37,482 bases of DNA, taken from UBA1413 sp964472165. GTDB taxonomy: Bacteria; Bacteroidota; Bacteroidia; Bacteroidales; Prolixibacteraceae. The notes under the pieces are model-generated. The model was not told the DNA's origin, ran no database searches, and worked only from the letters and a program-made list of their open reading frames with translations. Every line of letters begins with the position of its first letter. Within the stretch, counting starts at the first letter, position 1. Location of the stretch: positions 1 to 37,482 of the forward strand of contig CAYYJE010000021.1 of NCBI GenBank assembly GCA_964472165.1, read 5' to 3'. Positions 18,266 through 26,054 of this stretch are shown here, piece by piece. Both the position numbers and the translations under genes were made by a program.

Positions 18266-19063
18266 TTAATTCTTCAGTTCAGGATGCGCTTCAAAAACTT
18301 CGGCAAAGCTGCCGGCACTGTCGGCATCGATGAAAAGTTCTGCAGCAGGATGGGTCCGGAGGATGGTGGCAGGATAAGTCTCCACTATGGGTTGGGTAAG
18401 CGTGTTAAAGACCGCATTGGACTTGGTCCTTCCCGGAACAACACAGTAAATCACCGGGGCGCTTACCAGCATGGGGATGGTAAGGGTGATAGCCTGCTCC
18501 GGAACCAGTTTCAAGTCGCTGAAACATCCATCGTTCACCTGCTGCTGCCTGGAAACCAGGTCAAGTGAAATTACTTTGGCGCCGAAGGGGTCCCGGAAAT
18601 CAGCCACGTGGGGATCATTAAACGCGATATGGCCATTCTCACCGATTCCCATAAAGACGATATCGGGGGGAAATGCTTTCAGCTGAAGTTCATACCGGTG
18701 GGCTTCGCCCTCAGGATCAGTCACGTTTCCCCGAATAAAATGAACCGAACGGAAAGGCACTTTGGAAAAAACCCGCTCATTCAGGTAGTTGCCAAAGCTT
18801 TGCGGCGCATCTTCAGGAAGACCGATATATTCATCCATATGAAAAGCATTGATTCTCTGCCAGTCAATACCGGGAAAGTCAATCAGTGCCTTGAGGAACT
18901 CATCCTGCGAAGGGGCTGCCGCAAAGATAATATTCAGATAAGGTTTCACCTGAAGCAGGGAAATGATCTGTGCACCTGCTTTCAATGCTGCACTTCCGGC
19001 CATTTCCTCCCGGGTTTCGAACGCATTGACATGCAACTGATCGATGTAAAATGTTTTTTCCAT
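18266..19063 (-). CDS. nagB: Glucosamine-6-phosphate deaminase
   Basis: This enzyme converts glucosamine 6-phosphate to fructose 6-phosphate and ammonia in the cytoplasm, the last dedicated step of amino-sugar breakdown. The 265-residue protein has the family landmarks INAFHMDEYIGL (Asp77) and FMGIGENGHIAFNDP (His145). Relative to E. coli NagB, the catalytic-relay positions read Asn143-His145-Asp150 instead of Asp141-His143-Glu148. Asn at the first position is, from memory, common in other bacterial NagB proteins; Asp at the last is less usual. Length is normal and there is no signal peptide. It sits 68 bases downstream of nagA, separated by a GC-rich hairpin, and 21 bases before the Tat amidohydrolase. 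The substrate assignment is strengthened by nagA next door. Confidence 0.9.
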   Translation of the reverse strand: MEKTFYIDQLHVNAFETREEMAGSAALKAGAQIISLLQVKPYLNIIFAAAPSQDEFLKALIDFPGIDWQRINAFHMDEYIGLPEDAPQSFGNYLNERVFSKVPFRSVHFIRGNVTDPEGEAHRYELQLKAFPPDIVFMGIGENGHIAFNDPHVADFRDPFGAKVISLDLVSRQQQVNDGCFSDLKLVPEQAITLTIPMLVSAPVIYCVVPGRTKSNAVFNTLTQPIVETYPATILRTHPAAELFIDADSAGSFAEVFEAHPELKN

Positions 19064-19090
19064 TTTGATATACTATTTTTAGGATTATCG

Positions 19091-19108
19091 CGCTGACCCG
19101 CCAGCGGG
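19091..19108 (-). promoter_or_regulatory. GC-rich stem-loop between nagA and nagB
   Basis: In the 68-base spacer, CCCG (19097-19100) pairs with CGGG (19105-19108), or alternatively CGCTG (19091-19095) with CAGCG (19102-19106). There is no U-tract directly after it on the minus strand, so it is not a typical terminator. It may affect message stability or nagA/nagB ratio, or be a copy of a dispersed repeat. Confidence 0.35.
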
Positions 19109-19131
19109 CGAATTGTAATTTTTAAGTCTGG

Positions 19132-20316
19132 TTATTCCGTGTAAACGATGTTCCCGTTAATGATGGTTTTATATATTCTGATCTGGTCGTCGAAAATGAC
19201 GAGGTCGGCAAGTTTGCCCACTGCGATGCTTCCCCTCTGGTCATAAACCCCGCAGATGCGTGCTGGTGTAGAGGTGATCATCTGAATGGTTTCCTGCAGG
19301 TTTACGCCGGCGAGGTTCACCATGGTCCTTACCAGCCTGTCGGCTGTAGCCACGCTTCCGGCAAAAGCTTTGCGGTCGGGCATTTTGGCCACCCCGTCCT
19401 CCACAATGATTTCCTGGCCACCTTTCAGGCTGCCCAGGATGCTGGTGCCGCCGGGCATCCCTGCCGCCCGCATCGAGTCGGTTACCAGGGCGGTTCTCGA
19501 CGCTCCCTTGGATTTATAAATCAACTGAAGCAGACTTTGTGGAAGATGGATTCCGTCAGCGATGATCTCCACAGTCATTTCGTCAATCAGGAATGCACTC
19601 TCAATCACACCTGCAAAACGGAAGGCATTTCGCCGTGTTACTCCCGACATGGCCGAATAGAGGTGGGTCATGTGGGTGAATCCGTTTTCAAACGCCTCGA
19701 TCACATCTTCGTAAATTGCATCGGTATGCGCGATGGAAGGAAGGATGCCATGCCGGGTCATAAACCGGCCGAATTCCATAGCCCCCTTCAATTCCGGGGC
19801 GGCACTCCACCGGATGATGTCCTTGTAATTTTCAACAATAGGCTCATATTCTGCAGGATCGGGATCATGAATGTATTTCGGATCCTGAGCGCCCGACTGT
19901 TTCAACGAAAAATAGGGTCCCTCCAGATGAATTCCCAGCATGACAGATCCCTTCACATTGAGCGCAGAGGCTTCCCTGAAAACCGACAGGGTATGGTGCA
20001 ACTCCTCCATGTCGCTGGTAAGGGTAGTCGGAACAAGAGCTGTCGTCCCGTGCCGGGCATGCATTTCGGTGGCCCCGAGAAAAGCCTCTACGGTTCCGTC
20101 CATAAAATCGTGGCCTCCCGCCCCGTGAGTGTGCATGTCTACAAATCCGGGAGTAATATATCTTCCTCCTGCATCGACCACTTCAGCTCCGTCAAAGGAA
20201 AGATTGTCCGGCTCTATAGCCACAATCGTTTTCCCTTCCACCCAAACCGCATGGTTCCGTATAAACCGGTAAGGGGTAAGAATCTTTCCGTTGGTTATTT
20301 TTAATCGTTGTGGCAT
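19132..20316 (-). CDS. nagA: N-acetylglucosamine-6-phosphate deacetylase
   Basis: This enzyme hydrolyses the acetyl group of GlcNAc 6-phosphate to give glucosamine 6-phosphate for NagB. The 394-residue protein has the complete NagA motif set: VDMHTHGAGGHDF (His62, His64), GIHLEGPYFS (metal ligand Glu132), SIAHTDA (His197), THMTHLYSAMSG (His218), IADGIHLP (His257) and LVTDSMRAAG (Asp280, the general base). The length is that of the family and there is no signal peptide. It lies 13 bases downstream of the NagP-like transporter and 68 bases upstream of nagB, a compact uptake-deacetylation-deamination unit. This gene anchors the assignment of the cluster to N-acetylated amino sugars. Confidence 0.95.
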   Translation of the reverse strand: MPQRLKITNGKILTPYRFIRNHAVWVEGKTIVAIEPDNLSFDGAEVVDAGGRYITPGFVDMHTHGAGGHDFMDGTVEAFLGATEMHARHGTTALVPTTLTSDMEELHHTLSVFREASALNVKGSVMLGIHLEGPYFSLKQSGAQDPKYIHDPDPAEYEPIVENYKDIIRWSAAPELKGAMEFGRFMTRHGILPSIAHTDAIYEDVIEAFENGFTHMTHLYSAMSGVTRRNAFRFAGVIESAFLIDEMTVEIIADGIHLPQSLLQLIYKSKGASRTALVTDSMRAAGMPGGTSILGSLKGGQEIIVEDGVAKMPDRKAFAGSVATADRLVRTMVNLAGVNLQETIQMITSTPARICGVYDQRGSIAVGKLADLVIFDDQIRIYKTIINGNIVYTE

Positions 20317-20328
20317 TTTTCAGTATTT

Positions 20329-21645
20329 TTAATTCTGTTTCGCAAACCTCACAGGCAACCAGTGCTTGACCCGGTAACCGTACAAAGCAAAAAATACCAG
20401 GTAGAGGTAACAGGGAAGCAGGATGATGTATGCATCGTGTACACTCCACACATCAGCCAGCCGGCCGTAAATCAGCGGGGAGATGGCGTTGCCGCACAGG
20501 CCCATGACCAGGAGGGACGATCCGAGTTTGGTAAACCGGCCAAGACCTTTTATCGCAAGAGGCCATATGTTGGCATATATCAGCGAATTGGCCAATCCCA
20601 GTGCGACCATAAACCAGATGGAAATGTCGACGCGGTGCCCCAGAAAATTCACTTCTCCATGCATCACCAATACCAATACCGATAAAATGGTACCCAATAC
20701 GGTGACCACAATCAGCGCATTTCGCTGGTTGATATACCTGGGAATGGCCACGATTCCAAAAATATACCCGATCATGGTCGCACCCAGAGTGTAGGAAGGA
20801 AATGTCTTCGCTTCCAGAAGGGTCAGTCCCATGGATTGGGCATATCCGATAATCGTATCTATGGCAATGATTTGGGAACCCACGTGAAAGAAAATGGCCA
20901 GGGCCCCGAGGATCAGATGGGGAAACTGGAAAATACTGGTTTTCCCGTCATGTTCCCCATCGGTCTCTTCTTTGTTGGCCTGCGAAGTGTTAATTTCCGG
21001 CAACGGCGAAAAATAGACCAGCAAACCAATAAAAAACAGAATGACGCCAAGCACACTGTATGGAATAATCACCCTTCTGATAAGATTTTCAAGGGCCACA
21101 TTCTTGTCAAAATCGGTAAGTGTACCATCCTTTAACGCAGTGAACAACTCGTTGTCTGTCACTTTCAGCACCACTGCGGCGAAAATCAGGGGAGCCAGGA
21201 TCCCTGCCAGTTTGTTGCAAACTCCCATGATGCTCATCCGCTGGGCAGCACGGTCAATCGGTCCGATGATCGTAATATAGGGATTGGCAGCCGTTTGCAG
21301 GATAGCCAGTCCGGTACCGATTGAAAAGAGGCCTGCCAGAAAGACTCCATAGGTGCGCGACAAGGCAGCTGGTACAAACAGAAAAGCGCCCAATGCCATG
21401 ACAAAAAACCCGATCATCATCCCTTTTTTAAATCCGAGCTTTTCAAGCAGCAGGGAGGCAGGAACCGACATTACCAGGTACGCAATATAGAAGGCGAAAG
21501 CCACCAGGTACGACTGAAAATTGGTCAGCTCCAGTGAAATTTTAAAGTAAGGAATCAGTATCGCGTTTACCCATGATACAAACCCGAAAACAAAAAACAT
21601 TAAACCAACAATGGCGATCGAAATAATCGACGTCTTTTTATCCAT
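20329..21645 (-). CDS. nagP: MFS sugar transporter, NagP/FucP-like (likely GlcNAc uptake)
   Basis: This is an inner-membrane sugar/proton symporter of 438 residues with about 12 hydrophobic segments (for example ISIAIVGLMFFVFGFVSW and LYLVFFALYGY). The segment LAGLFSIGTGLAILQTAANPYI, close to the family motif of the FucP/GluP/NagP group, supports the family call. A charged loop between the two halves (NTSQANKEETDGEHDGK, ~250) separates helices 6 and 7. The gene is followed after 13 bases by nagA and then nagB, so GlcNAc or a GlcNAc derivative is the most likely cargo, although the family also moves glucose, galactose and fucose. Upstream, 35 AT-rich bases separate it from a Gfo/Idh gene. The symbol rests on context as well as family. 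Confidence 0.85.
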   Translation of the reverse strand: MDKKTSIISIAIVGLMFFVFGFVSWVNAILIPYFKISLELTNFQSYLVAFAFYIAYLVMSVPASLLLEKLGFKKGMMIGFFVMALGAFLFVPAALSRTYGVFLAGLFSIGTGLAILQTAANPYITIIGPIDRAAQRMSIMGVCNKLAGILAPLIFAAVVLKVTDNELFTALKDGTLTDFDKNVALENLIRRVIIPYSVLGVILFFIGLLVYFSPLPEINTSQANKEETDGEHDGKTSIFQFPHLILGALAIFFHVGSQIIAIDTIIGYAQSMGLTLLEAKTFPSYTLGATMIGYIFGIVAIPRYINQRNALIVVTVLGTILSVLVLVMHGEVNFLGHRVDISIWFMVALGLANSLIYANIWPLAIKGLGRFTKLGSSLLVMGLCGNAISPLIYGRLADVWSVHDAYIILLPCYLYLVFFALYGYRVKHWLPVRFAKQN

Positions 21646-21680
21646 CCTTTGAAATTTATAAAAATATTAAATGCTGATTA

Positions 21681-23068
21681 TCAGACTATTTTACGATTAA
21701 CAGGATCCCATTCCATTCTTCTTTTTTCCACATAGGAGCGGTGAGCCATGATGCAGGTAATTCCTTCCTCGAAGGCCATCTCAATGTTGGCGCTGGGAGC
21801 TCCCCCATTGCGGATGCAATTGAGCCATTCCCTGATATGCAGATGGGTAACATCCACCGAACGACCGTTAATCAGGGTGGTCGTAAGCCCTCTTGCCGCA
21901 TAATACTTGTCGGAGGCTGAAGTCACCGCATCGATCTGGCCTGCTCCCGGATTATAGGTAAGCATGGGTGAGTCGGTGTCAATAACCCCGGATGCGATGC
22001 CATCCTTGTATTTTGTCGAATTTCTGTCAGCGGTGATGATGATGTTATTTCCCAGCTCCATTGAAGCATCATGTCCCATAAATACCCTTCCCCGGCCCCT
22101 GCTCGAAGCCAGGTTTCCGCTGTAAAGAAGGGTAAGATCCTTTTGGGGATATTCAAACACACAATGGAGGGAGTCGGGCATCTCTCGGTTGTCCTTCCAG
22201 TAATAGATTCCTCCGGACGAGACTACAGATGCAGGTATGCCGATCCTCAGCAATTGGTTGACGGCATCGTATTCATGCGTAAAAAGCTGTCCGATCAGCC
22301 CGGTGTCATAGGCAAACCATTTGGTCCAGTTGTAAAAACGGTCGACACTGAAAGGAACGTAGGGAGTCTCTCCCAGCCATTGCTTCCAGTCGATGATGGA
22401 TTCATCCCCCGGTTTAGGGTTTCCTTTGGCATCGAGGTGACGTATCCATGCTCCGTTCGCGGTATTGCGGTTCGAGGTGGTTTCCACCAGGGTTATCTTC
22501 CCGAGGATATCCTTTTTCATAATTTCCCTGGCCTGCTGGAAGACCACGCTCTGGGTGATCTGATGGCCAAGTTGGAAAACGATGGGACTGCTTTTAACAG
22601 TTTCATAAAGTTCGTTCAGCTCCTGCTCGTTGTGGGCCACACTCTTCTCACAGTAGATATGCTTCCCGGCCTTTGCCGCTTCTATGGCGATGCGGGCATG
22701 GTGATGGTCGGGAGTGGAAATGATCACCGCATCGATATCCTTGTCGGCCAGCATTTCATGGTATGTGCGATACCGTTTTACGGGGAGTTCCGGAGCCTCA
22801 TCGCCCCCGGGTCTGACCATGTTTTCAGCGGTNNNNNNNNNNNNNNNNNNNNNNNNNNNNNNNNNNNNNNNNNNNNNNNNNNNNNNNNNNNNNNNNNNNN
22901 NNNNNNNNNNNNNNNNNNNNNNNNNNNNNNNNGCTTGTCCCACAGGCCGGCGCCGAAAAGTCCCAGTACCGGCACTCCGGCAAGCGCTTTGAGCAAAGTC
23001 CTGCGGCCCATTCCTCCGCCAATTCCCTCCTCTTCAGGGATGTTCAGCTTCTTATTGGTATCACTCAT
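21681..23068 (-). CDS. Gfo/Idh/MocA oxidoreductase with N-terminal Tat-like signal, coupled to DoxX (internal gap)
   Basis: It begins with an extension rich in charged residues followed by a Tat-like signal (GRRTLLKALAGVPVLGLFGAG, from residue 21). The N run at 22833-22932 removes the Rossmann glycine motif. After it come IISTPDHHHARIAI and the lysine motif YCEKS, where Pro of the usual EKP is Ser. The C-terminal domain continues through YVEKRRMEWDPVNRK to the stop. The two halves are out of frame across exactly 100 N, so the true gap is not 100 bases; by family length about 60-80 residues are missing. It is not a pseudogene on this evidence. The start codon overlaps the stop of the DoxX gene (ATGA at 23065-23068), a strong sign of translational coupling. 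The likely cell location is membrane-attached or periplasmic. Confidence 0.82.
22833..22932. other. Assembly gap of unknown true length
   Basis: There are 100 N in the coupled Gfo/Idh gene. Flanks are not duplicated. The frame before the gap (start at 23068) and after it do not match over 100 bases, so the real length differs from 100. Confidence 0.9.
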
Positions 23069-23565
23069 TGTTGTATGCTCCTCCTCCTTTTAAAATTTCT
23101 CCAAAGTCCATCCAACCCAAAGATTTTTCCTGTGGGAAACAACGCCAGAACCACCAGGGCCACGGCTTCGATCAGGGTCTTGTCCACAACCAGGTTATTC
23201 CCGTCGGCAGGCAGGGAATACTCCAGTCCCACCAATGGCGGACAATTCAGGTAGTAGACCAGCAGGAGCAAGGCTCCGGAAATCGCCGCCACCTTGAAAA
23301 ACAGTCCCAGGATAAGTCCGAACCCGATGGCAATCAACCCCCAGGTATTCAGGAAATCGACAGCTCCAAGCACTGCAGGATCCGAAACAATCCACTGGGC
23401 AAAGCCGGAGAGTATCCATTGCGACTCTTTCAGAAAACCGGAAGCAGACCAGTTAGGATTCATCAACTTGGCAAAACCCTCATACAGAATGTGCCAACCG
23501 ATCAGAAACCTCAACAGAACCAGGGCAAGGACCTGAGGATTGGAGAATTTATTATCTCTGTTCAT
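23065..23565 (-). CDS. DoxX/DoxD-family inner membrane protein
   Basis: This is a four-helix membrane protein of 166 residues. Hydrophobic segments lie near VLALVLLRFLIGWHILYEG, LNTWGLIAIGFGLILGLFF, KVAAISGALLLLVYYLN and TLIEAVALVVLALFP. WHILYEGFAKLMNPNW is the DoxX signature region. The related DoxD is a subunit of the archaeal thiosulfate:quinone oxidoreductase; most bacterial DoxX proteins have no known function. The stop codon overlaps the start of the Gfo/Idh gene 21681-23068, so the two are made together. A role in passing electrons from the oxidoreductase to the quinone pool is plausible but unproven. The upstream Gfo/Idh gene ends 33 bases away. Confidence 0.85.
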   Translation of the reverse strand: MNRDNKFSNPQVLALVLLRFLIGWHILYEGFAKLMNPNWSASGFLKESQWILSGFAQWIVSDPAVLGAVDFLNTWGLIAIGFGLILGLFFKVAAISGALLLLVYYLNCPPLVGLEYSLPADGNNLVVDKTLIEAVALVVLALFPTGKIFGLDGLWRNFKRRRSIQQ

Positions 23566-23598
23566 ATGCGTACGCGTATAATTATTTCAGGAAAGGCT

Positions 23599-24942
23599 TT
23601 ACAAAACCATTTCCCATCCTTTTTGATATTTCCGTGACCAGAGTTTTTTCGCATCCCTGTCGTTCAGAATATGTCCGTTGGCAGGATTGATTTCGAGGGA
23701 ATGACCTACCCGTTGGGCAATGTTTCCCAGCTGGACCAGCAGGGTACTCTTATGGCCGCTGTCGATGTCGGAGCGCAGGGGAGTGCCCCTGGTAATGCCA
23801 TCGAAGAAATTCTGGATATGCAGGGCATCAAGTTGCTGGGCCGGGCTGGCAGGATTCCTGGGATCGATCTTATTTTTATCCATGACCGTTTCGATCTCCT
23901 TTCCCGCGGCATCAAACAAAGTATAGCCATTTCCGCCGGTTATGAGCAGTGATCCTTTTTCACCGTAGAACATCGATCCGACTGAGGAGCCCTCAATGTT
24001 CTGAGGATTGCAACTGCGTCCTTCCCAGGTCATGGTAAACCCTTCCGGGAAATCCATGGTAATCACCTGTGTATCGGGAGTTTCCCAGTCGTCGGAATAG
24101 TGGAACCTTCCTCCGTTGGAGCTGACACGGTTCGGGAAATCCACTCCCATACCCCAGCGGAGGATATCCACCATATGGGTACCGTTGTTCAGTGCCTCCC
24201 CGGTTCCCCAGTGCCAGAACCAGTGCCAGTTATAATGTACCAAATTGTCTTTGTAAGGTTTCCTGGGTGCAGGCCCCTGCCAGAGATCCCAGTTGAGCCA
24301 TTCGGGTACTGCCGTCTCCCTGCCAATCCCGATCGGTTGCCGCTTGTTGGTATACCAGCTCTTGCCAAAATATGGCTTCCCGATGGCGCCTGATTTTACC
24401 ATTTCGATGCCCTTGATCACGTTAGGCCACGACCGGCGCTGATTCCCCATCTGAAGTACTTTTCCGTACTTTGCGGCAGCTTTTACCAGGATCTCACCCT
24501 CTTCAGGAGAATGACTGCATGGTTTTTCGAGATACACATGCTTCCCGGCTTTCATGGCCAGCAAGGCCGCAGGGGCATGCCAATGATCGGGCATGGCCAC
24601 CACGATGGCATCCAGTTCCTTGTCTTCCAGTGCTTTCCTGAAATCAGGTGCTTCTTTCGGGGCTTTGCCTGCAATTTTATCCACTGCGGCAATGCACTTC
24701 GACATCGCACGGGAATCGGTGTCGCTGATCGTAATCACATTGCAGTTTTTCTGCTGGGCATAATTCTGGGCAAGGGCCAAACCCCGGGCATTCACCCCCA
24801 CCACACATACATTGACACGATCGTTGGCTCCTATGATATTTTTGTAGCCCGACGCACTGAAACCCGGCAGAACTCCTCCAAAGGAGAGGGCAGCAGTTCC
24901 CAGTACCGTTTTCTTGATAAAATCTCTTCTGTTATTTTCCAT
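23599..24942 (-). CDS. Tat-exported Gfo/Idh/MocA oxidoreductase (GH109-like)
   Basis: This is a 447-residue sugar oxidoreductase-type protein. The Tat signal is NNRRDFIKKTVLGTAALS (3-20). The nucleotide-binding loop is CVVGVNARGLA (GVNARG at 49-54, in place of GxGxxG with a smaller change). MPDHWHAPAA and YLEKP (Lys140) supply the active-site lysine. A tryptophan-rich stretch HYNWHWFWHWGTGEALNNG near residues 235-253 leads to HMVDILRWGMG, a pattern of the GH109-like group, which cleaves or oxidises glycosides with a bound NAD. The gene lies 22 bases after the small divergent Gfo/Idh gene and 33 bases before DoxX. The periplasmic substrate is unknown; a 2-acetamido sugar glycoside would fit the surroundings. 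Confidence 0.88.
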   Translation of the reverse strand: MENNRRDFIKKTVLGTAALSFGGVLPGFSASGYKNIIGANDRVNVCVVGVNARGLALAQNYAQQKNCNVITISDTDSRAMSKCIAAVDKIAGKAPKEAPDFRKALEDKELDAIVVAMPDHWHAPAALLAMKAGKHVYLEKPCSHSPEEGEILVKAAAKYGKVLQMGNQRRSWPNVIKGIEMVKSGAIGKPYFGKSWYTNKRQPIGIGRETAVPEWLNWDLWQGPAPRKPYKDNLVHYNWHWFWHWGTGEALNNGTHMVDILRWGMGVDFPNRVSSNGGRFHYSDDWETPDTQVITMDFPEGFTMTWEGRSCNPQNIEGSSVGSMFYGEKGSLLITGGNGYTLFDAAGKEIETVMDKNKIDPRNPASPAQQLDALHIQNFFDGITRGTPLRSDIDSGHKSTLLVQLGNIAQRVGHSLEINPANGHILNDRDAKKLWSRKYQKGWEMVL

Positions 24943-24963
24943 GATAGTCCGAATTGTTCCTGG

Positions 24964-25986
24964 TTACTTTAATGCTTTTTTACTTTTTTTGGCAGCCTTT
25001 TCCATCACCGCATCCATTGAAACGGGTATGCCGCCCTTCTTTTTGCTGAGATCTGCAGCTTCCATAAATGCGAGAATCTCCAGGGTTTCCTCCCTGGGGA
25101 ACGGAACAGTTTTGGTCTGGAAAAACCTGATGATCTCTTCGAGCAGCGGATTGTAGCCGTTATAGGCACCCAGCCTCACGTTGGCTTTCTCCCCGTAGAT
25201 GGTGCCGCCGTATTCCCTTTTTCCGGCACGCAACCCCCTGAAGGAACCGATACGACCATCGCTCCAGGTTCCGACCACCACATCGGTATCAGGAGTATGC
25301 AGGCGGACCACACTCTTGCATCCCGGCCCCATGGCTGTAAAAAGGGTTTCCACCCCATGAATGCCATACCAGAACAGATCGGGATGGGTTTGTTCCAGGG
25401 CGGCGGGACTGAAGGTTTCAGCTCCCAGGATCTTCCCCGCCGATCCCTCTTTTACCTCTTGCATTCCCTTGATATACCGGAGCGAGGATGCTGAAAATAC
25501 AGGAACTCCATATTTGTCGGCCGCATCGAAAATGGCCATGGCATCAGACAGGGAGGCTGCCATCGGCTTGTCCACAAACAATGTTTTTCCGGCTTTCAGG
25601 ACCGGGAGGGCCTGTTCGAGATGACGGCGGCCATCATTGGTTTCCAGCATGACCACATCGACCTTTGTCAGCAAGGCCTCAATGGAATCCACAATTTCCA
25701 CCCCCAGTTTACGGATGTCGTTGGTGTAACCTTCGATCCGGTCCACACTGGACTGGATATCGAGGCTCCCCTTGGGATAGGCAGCCACAATGGTATACCC
25801 GCCGAATTTATCGCCTGCTGCCGGGTCGTTCAATGCCTTGGCAAATGCGATGCTGTGGGAGGTGTCGAGACCGATAATCCCTACCCTTTTGCCTGCGGCT
25901 TTCCCCTGTGCCAGCAGAGAGGATCCCAGTGTGAGTCCTGCACCCGCAAGGGCACTGGATTTGATAAAATTACGCCTGTTGATCAT
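24964..25986 (-). CDS. Divergent Tat-exported Gfo/Idh-like protein
   Basis: This is a 340-residue protein with a Tat signal (NRRNFIKSSALAGAGLTL, 3-20). It belongs to the Gfo/Idh superfamily but departs from the other four in the window. The dinucleotide loop reads GIIGLDTSHS without the GxGxxG pattern; the motif PDHWHA is replaced by ETNDGRRHL; and the lysine motif is VDKP instead of EKP (Lys140). It is also shorter. The C terminus is lysine-rich (KAAKKSKKALK). The cofactor may bind differently or not at all, or it may act as a dimerising partner of its neighbour at 23599-24942, whose gene is 22 bases away. Family membership is reasonably clear from the VDVVML and AGKTLFVDKPMA region; activity is uncertain. 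Confidence 0.78.
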   Translation of the reverse strand: MINRRNFIKSSALAGAGLTLGSSLLAQGKAAGKRVGIIGLDTSHSIAFAKALNDPAAGDKFGGYTIVAAYPKGSLDIQSSVDRIEGYTNDIRKLGVEIVDSIEALLTKVDVVMLETNDGRRHLEQALPVLKAGKTLFVDKPMAASLSDAMAIFDAADKYGVPVFSASSLRYIKGMQEVKEGSAGKILGAETFSPAALEQTHPDLFWYGIHGVETLFTAMGPGCKSVVRLHTPDTDVVVGTWSDGRIGSFRGLRAGKREYGGTIYGEKANVRLGAYNGYNPLLEEIIRFFQTKTVPFPREETLEILAFMEAADLSKKKGGIPVSMDAVMEKAAKKSKKALK

Positions 25987-26054
25987 ATTGTTTATTGTTT
26001 TTGATTTTGTTTTTCCGATACCGGATATTTAAAAAGTCTAATATTAATTAATTT

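Noticed and set aside
17300..18568. Plus-strand open frame of 422 codons
   Set aside because: It lies over the Tat amidohydrolase and nagB, both well supported. Composition is that of an antisense frame.
22071..23093. Plus-strand open frame reading through the N run
   Set aside because: It exists only because N is read as coding, and is antisense to the Gfo/Idh gene.
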